Shown here piece by piece: positions 15,074 to 20,411 of a DNA stretch of 20,411 nucleotides. Position 1 is the first letter of the stretch. Each line of letters begins with the position of its first letter. The DNA comes from Synergistaceae bacterium (lineage in GTDB: Bacteria; Synergistota; Synergistia; Synergistales; Synergistaceae): positions 1 to 20,411 of the forward strand of contig JAAZCN010000355.1 in the NCBI GenBank assembly GCA_012513245.1, read 5' to 3'. Under the pieces are notes generated by a model. The model had not been told where the DNA came from. It saw only the letters and a list, made by a program, of their open reading frames with translations, and did not search any database. Both the position numbers and the translations under genes were made by a program.

Positions 15074-15195
15074 TGTCTCCCTGATCAAATCAGGGAAACG
15101 ACCCTGAATTTGTTTTTCCTGCGGCACCCGCTATGGAAAACAGACGCTAGGGCGGACCTGGAAACGGATCCGTCTCCCATTGTGGAAAGGGGGCA
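15074..15195 (+). ncRNA. Moco/Tuco-type riboswitch aptamer 2 (long form)
   Basis: A second molybdenum cofactor RNA motif. P1 is TGTCTCC (15074-15080) with GGGGGCA (15189-15195), including two G-U pairs. The core AGGGCGGA...TCCGTCTCCC and ATTGTGGAAAGG line up closely with the E. coli moaA leader. CTGGAAACGG (15158-15167) is identical to the tetraloop hairpin of aptamer 1. Unlike aptamer 1, the 5' half holds extra stems (GTTTTCC with GGAAAAC around a GCGG/CCGC hairpin, about 15112-15141, and the hairpin at 15086-15112), which is the Moco-type layout. Its target is tupA. Confidence 0.78.
15086..15119 (+). terminator. Terminator-like hairpin inside the 5' half of aptamer 2
   Basis: CAAATCAGGG (15086-15095) pairs with CCCTGAATTTG (15102-15112), one bulged base, followed by TTTTTCC. 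It may be a real terminator for upstream RNA, or only a variable stem of the aptamer. Confidence 0.4.
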
Positions 15196-15228
15196 TAAAT
15201 TTTCGCCATGAGCGATTTTGCTATTGCC

Positions 15229-15291
15229 TGCCCTCCTATTCTCCAAAGTTTCAAGAAGGTTTACAGCACCAATATATCTCATAAGGAGGGG
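15229..15291 (+). promoter_or_regulatory. Riboswitch 2 expression platform: ribosome-binding-site sequestration
   Basis: CCCTCCT (15231-15237) is perfectly complementary to the tupA ribosome-binding site AGGAGGG (15284-15290). The overlapping TGCCCTCC (15229-15236) can instead pair with the P1 3' arm GGGGGCA (15189-15195). P1 formation would free the anti-site to block translation. Confidence 0.6.
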
Positions 15292-15298
15292 TTTCCCC

Positions 15299-16150
15299 AT
15301 GAAAAGCAACAAGCGTTTCTTACTTTTCATCACCATAATCGCAGTATGCATGCTCACCCTGGGCTCATTTGCATACGCCAAACCACCCGTTCTCAGAATG
15401 GCAACGACCACGAGTACGGACAACACAGGACTTCTCGATTATATGGCTCCTATCCTGCTGAAAGATACCGGGATAGAGCTTCAGTGGGTATCTGTAGGAA
15501 CCGGAAAAGCTCTGGAGTACGGCCGTAACGGTGATGTCGACATAGTTCTGACCCATGACCCGGCAGCAGAAGACAAGTTTATGGCAGATGGCTCAGGAGC
15601 TAACCGCCGTAAGGTCATGTACAACGACTTTGTGCTTATCGGTCCCGCAAACGACCCTGCAGGCATAAAGGGCAAAACTATAACCGAAGCAATGGCAGCA
15701 ATCGCAGCAAAGGCACAGCCGCTCGTGAGTCGCGCGGACAAATCCGGCACCCATTCAGCGGAACTCAGCCTTCTCAAAGAAGCCGGGGTCAAAGATTTCG
15801 ACAAGGCGACCTGGTATGTCCAGACGGGACAGGGAATGCTCAATACGATCAATATCGCTGACGAGCGCAAGGGATATGCGCTTGCAGACAGAGGCACTTT
15901 CATCAAATACGATGCAAATCTTAAAGGCAAGCCCGGACTCGTTATAGTAGTGGAGGGAGATAAACAGCTCCTTAACATGTATAGTGTTATGGCTGTCAAC
16001 CCCATTAAACACGAGCATGCAAAGTACGACCTTGCGATCAAGTACATCGACTGGGTCACCTCTTCAAAGGTCCAGAAGGATATCGCAAATTTCAAGTTGG
16101 AAGGCAAACAGCTCTTCTTCCCCAACGCCGAGATCAGATCCGGCCACTAA
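15299..16150 (+). CDS. tupA: Tungstate/molybdate ABC transporter substrate-binding protein TupA
   Basis: Extracytoplasmic oxyanion-binding protein, 283 residues with a signal peptide ending at about AYA27. The TupA signature TTTSTDNTG (residues 36-44) forms the oxyanion pocket, and DIVLTHDPAAE, YNDFVLIGP, SRADKSGTHSAE and RGTFIKY are also characteristic. The best start is the ATG at 15299, with AAGGAGG about 9 bases upstream. The frame is open further left, but that part is riboswitch leader. It is first gene of the tup operon, under a Moco-type riboswitch. Tungstate preference is typical of TupA, but molybdate cannot be excluded from sequence. Confidence 0.93.
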   Translation: MKSNKRFLLFITIIAVCMLTLGSFAYAKPPVLRMATTTSTDNTGLLDYMAPILLKDTGIELQWVSVGTGKALEYGRNGDVDIVLTHDPAAEDKFMADGSGANRRKVMYNDFVLIGPANDPAGIKGKTITEAMAAIAAKAQPLVSRADKSGTHSAELSLLKEAGVKDFDKATWYVQTGQGMLNTINIADERKGYALADRGTFIKYDANLKGKPGLVIVVEGDKQLLNMYSVMAVNPIKHEHAKYDLAIKYIDWVTSSKVQKDIANFKLEGKQLFFPNAEIRSGH

Positions 16151-16177
16151 ACTATCTTAAAATAATATTTAACAGTA

Positions 16178-16201
16178 CCGGGTCCTATTTTCAGGGCCCG
16201 G
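16178..16201 (+). other. Intercistronic hairpin after tupA
   Basis: CCGGGTCC (16178-16185) pairs with GGGCCCGG (16194-16201), an 8-bp stem with one G-U pair and no U-run. It is probably an mRNA stability or processing element that separates tupA from tupB expression levels. Confidence 0.6.
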
Positions 16202-16224
16202 CCTGATTCTAAGGAGGGTGCCCG

Positions 16225-16923
16225 GTGGATTTTATTATTCAGGGTTTTTTCCAGTCCATAAAGCTTATTGCATCAATGGACGAGGAAACTATGAATGTAG
16301 TGCTGACGACCTTAAGGCTGACCGGCCTTTCCATGCTCTTTATTCTTGGGCTTGGACTTCCGCTGGGATTTGCGCTGGGTTATTTCGATTTCCCCGGAAA
16401 ACACCTCATCAGGACCATAACTGACACCCTTCTCTCCCTTCCTACTGTTGTAGTTGGACTTCTCGTTTATGCCTTTGTATCGAGGAGAGGTCCTCTCGGT
16501 GATTTGCAGCTTCTTTTCACTATTCGCGGAATGGCGATAGGGCAGATCATACTGGGGCTGCCGATCGTTATTTCTTATACGGCAACTGCGATAGAAGGCC
16601 TTGACAACAGACTGAAGCTTACTCTCCGGACGCTCGGGGCTTCAGGCGGAAAACTTGCCGTAACAAGCCTCTGGGAGGGCCGTTTTCAAGTCCTTGTCGC
16701 CGCGCTTACCTCATACGGAAGGATCATAGGAGAGGTCGGCTCCGCAATGATGCTTGGCGGAAATATCAAATGGCACACCAGAACGATAACTACTGCGATC
16801 ACTCTTGAGACAGGCAAGGGAGATTTCGCCCTCGGCATAGCTTTGGGTATCATCCTGCTGTCAATTTCATTGGCATTGAACATCTCCCTTTCTTTCCTAA
16901 GGAGAAGAGTGGGAAACAGCTAG
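16225..16923 (+). CDS. tupB: Tungstate ABC transporter permease TupB
   Basis: Inner-membrane permease, 232 residues with about five or six hydrophobic segments. The ABC coupling loop is visible as IEGLDNRLKLTLRTLGASGGKLA, the EAA-type motif, and further typical permease segments are SLPTVVVGLLVY, GQIILGLPIVISYTATAI and GRIIGEVGSAMMLGGNIKWHTRT. The start is GTG at 16225, with AAGGAGG 7 bases upstream. It stands between the two binding-protein genes and works with TupC. Confidence 0.93.
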   Translation: MDFIIQGFFQSIKLIASMDEETMNVVLTTLRLTGLSMLFILGLGLPLGFALGYFDFPGKHLIRTITDTLLSLPTVVVGLLVYAFVSRRGPLGDLQLLFTIRGMAIGQIILGLPIVISYTATAIEGLDNRLKLTLRTLGASGGKLAVTSLWEGRFQVLVAALTSYGRIIGEVGSAMMLGGNIKWHTRTITTAITLETGKGDFALGIALGIILLSISLALNISLSFLRRRVGNS

Positions 16924-16960
16924 GCAGAAAACATTTTACATACAACGGAGGTTGTTTTTT

Positions 16961-17809
16961 ATGAGAAAGATCAGATCATTTCTAGCTTTGACCCTTATAT
17001 TGCTACTTTCTATCCCCGCATTTGCCGGGACTATTAAATTGTCGAGCACTATCGGCCCGGTAGATGCAGGGATAATTCCTCTACTCGCTGAAACGTACAA
17101 GGCAAAGACCGGAACTGATTTCGTAATTGAGAAAGCTGGTACAGGCGCGACTCTTAACAAGGCAAAGACCGGAAACTTCGACATGGTAGTCGTACACGCA
17201 AGAGCTCTTGAGGACCAGTTCATAAAGGACGGTTTCGGACAGAACCGTAAGGACATAATGTACAATGATTTTGTCATTCTCGGCCCAAAGGAAGACCCTG
17301 CAGGGATCAAAGGCATGAAATCTGCTGCAGAGGCCTTTAAAACAATAGCCGCAAAGGGAGCTCCGTTTATCAGCCGCGGTGACATGTCCGGGACTCACGT
17401 CTCAGAGATGAACGTATGGAAGGCTGCCGGAATTACGCCTGACGGAGAAAAAGATGAATGGTACACCGTTTTCTCTCTTGGGAAACTCGGCAATGGGATC
17501 ACAACTGATTTCACCAACAAGCGCAACGCTTACACGATAATGGACAGAGCTACATACCTGACCAAGAAAAAGGGGCTGAAGGTCGTCTCCCTTGTAGAGG
17601 GTGATCCGATACTCCTCAATCTCATCGCTGCGATAGAGGTCAGTCCTAAGAGGTTCCCGAATGTCAACAACGCTGACGTAGTAAAATTCGTTGACTGGCT
17701 ATGCGATGACGAAGCCCAGATGATAATCAAGGATTTCAAAGTCAAAGAGTACGGAGAACCTCTCTTCTTCCCCAACTCCGACCATTGGAACAAAAAGAAC
17801 CCCAAGTAA
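16961..17809 (+). CDS. Second, divergent TupA-like substrate-binding protein
   Basis: 282 residues with a signal peptide ending at about AFA22. It is a paralogue of TupA: DMVVVHARALEDQFI, YNDFVILGPKEDPAGIKG and SRGDMSGTHVSEMNVWK align with tupA. The oxyanion loop TTTSTDNTG of TupA is replaced by SSTIGPVDAG (residues 28-37), so the pocket is different. It might bind another oxyanion or the same one with other affinity. The ATG at 16961 has GGAGG 9 bases upstream; an in-frame ATG at 16952 has no such site. It lies between tupB and tupC in the same operon, so it most likely feeds the same permease. Confidence 0.88.
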   Translation: MRKIRSFLALTLILLLSIPAFAGTIKLSSTIGPVDAGIIPLLAETYKAKTGTDFVIEKAGTGATLNKAKTGNFDMVVVHARALEDQFIKDGFGQNRKDIMYNDFVILGPKEDPAGIKGMKSAAEAFKTIAAKGAPFISRGDMSGTHVSEMNVWKAAGITPDGEKDEWYTVFSLGKLGNGITTDFTNKRNAYTIMDRATYLTKKKGLKVVSLVEGDPILLNLIAAIEVSPKRFPNVNNADVVKFVDWLCDDEAQMIIKDFKVKEYGEPLFFPNSDHWNKKNPK

Positions 17810-17825
17810 TATAATCAGAGCATCC

Positions 17826-17864
17826 GCGGGTCCGGGCACATTGTTTACATATAACCGGACCCGC
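17826..17864 (+). other. Intercistronic hairpin after the second binding protein
   Basis: A perfect 10-bp stem, GCGGGTCCGG (17826-17835) with CCGGACCCGC (17855-17864), has a 19-base AT-rich loop and no U-run. It lies directly upstream of the tupC ribosome-binding site (GGAGG, 17874-17878). Confidence 0.7.
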
Positions 17865-17885
17865 AGCAAGACCGGAGGACATGCT

Positions 17886-18914
17886 ATGGACCCCAGGATC
17901 ATTTATGAGATCAAAAATCTGACTCACAGCTACGAAAAAGGGCCTAAAACCCTCGACATTGATTACCTGAGGATCAATGAAGGCTCAGTTACCGGGATCG
18001 TTGGTCCCAACGGATGCGGGAAATCGACCCTTCTGAAGGTTCTCGCTTTACTTGAACCATACACGGGCGGTTCCCTTTTTTTCGGTGGTATCGATCCTTC
18101 GGGCAAGGAGGTCGACATAAGAAAAAACGTAACATATCTCCTTCAAAACTCCTATCTCCTGAAAAGGTCTGTTTTTGAGAACATAGCATACGGACTGAGG
18201 CTGAGAAATGAGACAGAGGACCTTGAAGAGAGAGTCCATGATGCTCTTGGACGGGTCGGGCTCTCACCATCAAAATTTGCCCAGAGGCCATGGTACAGAC
18301 TCTCCGGCGGCGAAGTCCAGCGCGTGGCTCTCGCCGCAAGGCTGGCACTGCATCCCAAAGTGCTTATCCTTGATGAACCTACCGCCAACGTGGACGAATC
18401 AAGCGCTTTGCTTGTCAAAGAGGCTGCTGTATCAGCATGGAAAGAATGGGGAACAACGGTGATAGTAGCCACCCACGACCTTCCATGGCTTATCGAAGTT
18501 TCTACGGACATAATAAGCCTCTTCCGCGGAAAGATAGTCGGACACGGGACCGAAAACCTGATACACGGACCATGGACCAGGGAAAACGGAAGCGTAGTCA
18601 AAACGCTCTCCGATGGACAAAAGATCCATGCCCTCATAAAGGGAGAGGCAGAACTTCATGCGGCAGTGGTAAATCCATCAGATATCGAACTGATCACGGA
18701 TGGAGAGGTAACATCTTCAGGAGTGAACGTGCTTAGAGGGACGGTCACAAGCATGTCGCTTGAGAGAGCGACCGGATCGGCTCTCATCTCAGTTCAGACG
18801 GGCGATATTATCCTGAAATCACGGATGCCGGTTGAAAAAATAAAAGAGGTACAGATCTCCCCCGCATCAGAGGTAACTCTGACCTTTTCACAGGAAGACG
18901 TCCGCTGGATTTAA
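17886..18914 (+). CDS. tupC: Tungstate ABC transporter ATP-binding protein TupC with C-terminal TOBE-like domain
   Basis: ATPase of the importer, 343 residues. Walker A GPNGCGKST (40-48), Q-loop Gln87, signature LSGGE (139-143), Walker B VLILDEP (159-165) and the switch histidine in ATHD (197) are all present, so it should be active. From about residue 240 a C-terminal domain (NPSDIELI...VLRGTVTSM...) resembles the TOBE/Mop-type oxyanion-sensing domains of molybdate ATPases, which suggests substrate feedback. The ATG at 17886 has GGAGG 7 bases upstream. It is the last gene of the tup operon; I see no convincing terminator after it. Confidence 0.93.
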   Translation: MDPRIIYEIKNLTHSYEKGPKTLDIDYLRINEGSVTGIVGPNGCGKSTLLKVLALLEPYTGGSLFFGGIDPSGKEVDIRKNVTYLLQNSYLLKRSVFENIAYGLRLRNETEDLEERVHDALGRVGLSPSKFAQRPWYRLSGGEVQRVALAARLALHPKVLILDEPTANVDESSALLVKEAAVSAWKEWGTTVIVATHDLPWLIEVSTDIISLFRGKIVGHGTENLIHGPWTRENGSVVKTLSDGQKIHALIKGEAELHAAVVNPSDIELITDGEVTSSGVNVLRGTVTSMSLERATGSALISVQTGDIILKSRMPVEKIKEVQISPASEVTLTFSQEDVRWI

Positions 18915-19040
18915 GATAGTCTCTTTCCCTATTTACCAAACAAATTCCTGTTTAAGTGAAAACAATGTAGAATGATATGGCGTTGCGGCAAACGTCTGCA
19001 TTTGTCTGCTGCAAATGATCAGCGTGAAAGGATGATATAT
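18915..19040 (+). other. Short spacer between tupC and glmS with an inverted repeat
   Basis: CATTTG (18999-19004) and CAAATG (19012-19017) form a small inverted repeat. A weak TAGAAT -10 (about 18968-18973) could start glmS transcription. The 126 bases are too short for, and show no core of, a glmS ribozyme. Confidence 0.4.
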
Positions 19041-20411
19041 ATGTGCGGTATCATGGGGTATATTGGAGATAGAGAGACAACTAAAGTTATCCTGGAGGGG
19101 CTGGCAAAACATGAATACATAGGCTATGACTCTGCAGGAATAGCTGTAATAAAAGACGGAGTAATACATGAACTCCGTACTATAGGAAGGGTGCAGCAGC
19201 TGGCGGAAAAAATTGCGAAAGAAAATTTCAGCGGTGATTTCGGAATAGGTCACACCAGATATGCAACACACGGCGGGATAACCGAGAATAACGCCCATCC
19301 CCACATAAGCAGCGACAAAAGAGTGGTTTTGGTACACAACGGTATCATAGAGAATGCAAGAGAGATCAGAGCCGAACTTGAAGCTGAGGGGATAATGTTC
19401 CACACTGAGACGGACACTGAATCAGCAGTTCAGTACCTGGCCCGGGTCTACCGCGGAGATCCCATGGAAGCAATAGTCAAACTTACAAAGAGAATTAGAG
19501 GCACTTTTGCCTTTGCGATAATGTTCCATGATAAACCGGATGAAATATGGGCAGCAAGAAAAGGTTCACCCTTAGCAGTAGGACATACGGGAGAAGAGGG
19601 TTTCTGCGCTTCAGATGCTGCTGCATTGATGGAATTCACAAGAGATGTCTGGTTCATGGATGATGACGAGATCGTCAGAATATCAAAAGAGGGTTGCACT
19701 TTCTACGATTTCAACGGGAACCGGCACGAAAAAAAATCCATACATATTGATTGGGACGCTGCCATGACCAACAAAGGGGATTACCCCCACTTCATGCTGA
19801 AGGAAATACACGAACAGCCGGGTGTCGTTGCTCATTCCCTTTCCGGAAGGGTCTCCTCCAACAGTGTGGACCTAAGCCAAGAACTAAACTGGACATCGGA
19901 ACAGGTATCAGGTTGGAAAAAGATCCATTTTGTAGCCTGTGGCACATCGCATTACGCGACGATGGTCGCTGCCCGCATAATGGAAGGACTTGGGACCTTC
20001 GAGATAAGGACAGAGGTCGCATCAGAATACTGTTACAGGAATATCCCCATCGGACCCGACACTCTCGTTGTCTTAGTATCCCAGTCAGGAGAAACGGCAG
20101 ATACTCTTCACGCCATGAGGCTAGCCAAAGCAAAAGGGGCAAGGTGTATCTTTGTGACAAATGTGAAGGGATCTACCATACACCGTGAAGTGGGTGAAGG
20201 GCTGATCACGCCGGCAGGACCTGAAATAGGCGTGGCAGCAACAAAGACGTTCCTGGCTCAGATAACAACACTCACCCTTCTGGGTCTCTATATAGCAAAG
20301 CTGAAAAACATCCTCTCCCGGGAGACAGAGCAGAGGATCGTATCAGCAATGATGGACTTACCTGCCAAGCTTGCTTCGATACTGGAGATGGAAAAAGAGA
20401 TAGAGGTCGTA
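19041..20411 (+). CDS. glmS: Glutamine-fructose-6-phosphate aminotransferase (partial, 3' end outside window)
   Basis: First 457 codons of GlmS, which makes glucosamine-6-phosphate from fructose-6-phosphate and glutamine, the entry to peptidoglycan amino sugars. The N-terminal nucleophile domain begins MCGIMGYIG with catalytic Cys2 (exposed after Met removal) and has GHTRYATHGG and HNGIIENA. The isomerase part has KEIHEQPGVV, FVACGTSHYA (SIS domain 1), VSQSGETADT and EIGVAATKTF. The ATG at 19041 has AAAGGA about 8 bases upstream. The family is about 600 residues, so roughly the last quarter, with most of SIS domain 2 and the C-terminal tail, lies outside. Cotranscription with tupC is possible but functionally unrelated. 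Confidence 0.97.
   Translation, partial: MCGIMGYIGDRETTKVILEGLAKHEYIGYDSAGIAVIKDGVIHELRTIGRVQQLAEKIAKENFSGDFGIGHTRYATHGGITENNAHPHISSDKRVVLVHNGIIENAREIRAELEAEGIMFHTETDTESAVQYLARVYRGDPMEAIVKLTKRIRGTFAFAIMFHDKPDEIWAARKGSPLAVGHTGEEGFCASDAAALMEFTRDVWFMDDDEIVRISKEGCTFYDFNGNRHEKKSIHIDWDAAMTNKGDYPHFMLKEIHEQPGVVAHSLSGRVSSNSVDLSQELNWTSEQVSGWKKIHFVACGTSHYATMVAARIMEGLGTFEIRTEVASEYCYRNIPIGPDTLVVLVSQSGETADTLHAMRLAKAKGARCIFVTNVKGSTIHREVGEGLITPAGPEIGVAATKTFLAQITTLTLLGLYIAKLKNILSRETEQRIVSAMMDLPAKLASILEMEKEIEVV

Noticed and set aside
15208..15528. Plus-strand frame overlapping the tupA start
   Set aside because: It runs out of frame through tupA and the riboswitch platform; tupA in its own frame has the signal peptide and family motifs.
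18915..19040. glmS ribozyme before glmS
   Set aside because: The gap is too short and lacks the ribozyme core; this gene shows no sign of ribozyme control.

Overview
This 20.4 kb window looks like a chromosome segment of a strict anaerobe of moderate GC content. The gene mix would suit Synergistota or a related clostridia-like lineage: class II (B12-dependent) ribonucleotide reductase, citrate lyase, a YbhJ-type aconitase-family hydratase beside a eukaryote-like NADP isocitrate dehydrogenase, a sodium-coupled amino-acid importer with a tiny MetS subunit, and a tungstate uptake operon. The taxonomic guess is an inference from gene content and style. I see no prophage, transposase, CRISPR array, tRNA or rRNA.

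Layout. Positions 1-14447 read leftward. From right to left they hold a metallophosphoesterase and an unknown protein (12726-14447), the NSS transporter pair metP-metS (10415-12045), trkA-trkH for potassium uptake (7398-10219), nrdJ behind two NrdR boxes (5477-7342), and a citrate module: YbhJ-family hydratase, icd, then citD and the start of citE (1-4998). Positions from about 14580 to the right end read rightward: two tandem Moco/Tuco-type riboswitches (14628-14723 and 15074-15195), the tungstate/molybdate ABC operon tupA-tupB-second binding protein-tupC (15299-18914), and glmS, cut by the window edge (19041-20411).

How the genes work together. The hydratase and icd would carry citrate to 2-oxoglutarate, while citrate lyase (CitD carrier, CitE lyase subunit) cleaves citrate to acetate and oxaloacetate. 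This fits an incomplete TCA pathway around glutamate and citrate. The tup operon imports tungstate or molybdate for pterin cofactor enzymes. Its leader carries two cofactor-sensing RNAs with different apparent output mechanisms, transcription termination first and ribosome-binding-site sequestration second.

The most notable points are the tandem riboswitch leader, the two unlike oxyanion-binding proteins in one operon, the 34-residue MetS gene, the absence of C-terminal cysteines in NrdJ, and a repeat-rich non-coding block (958-1392) bounded by an exact 14-bp direct repeat. That block shares a hairpin repeat with the tup leader. Several likely starts are TTG or GTG (citD, hydratase, trkA, trkH, tupB), chosen from ribosome-binding-site spacing.
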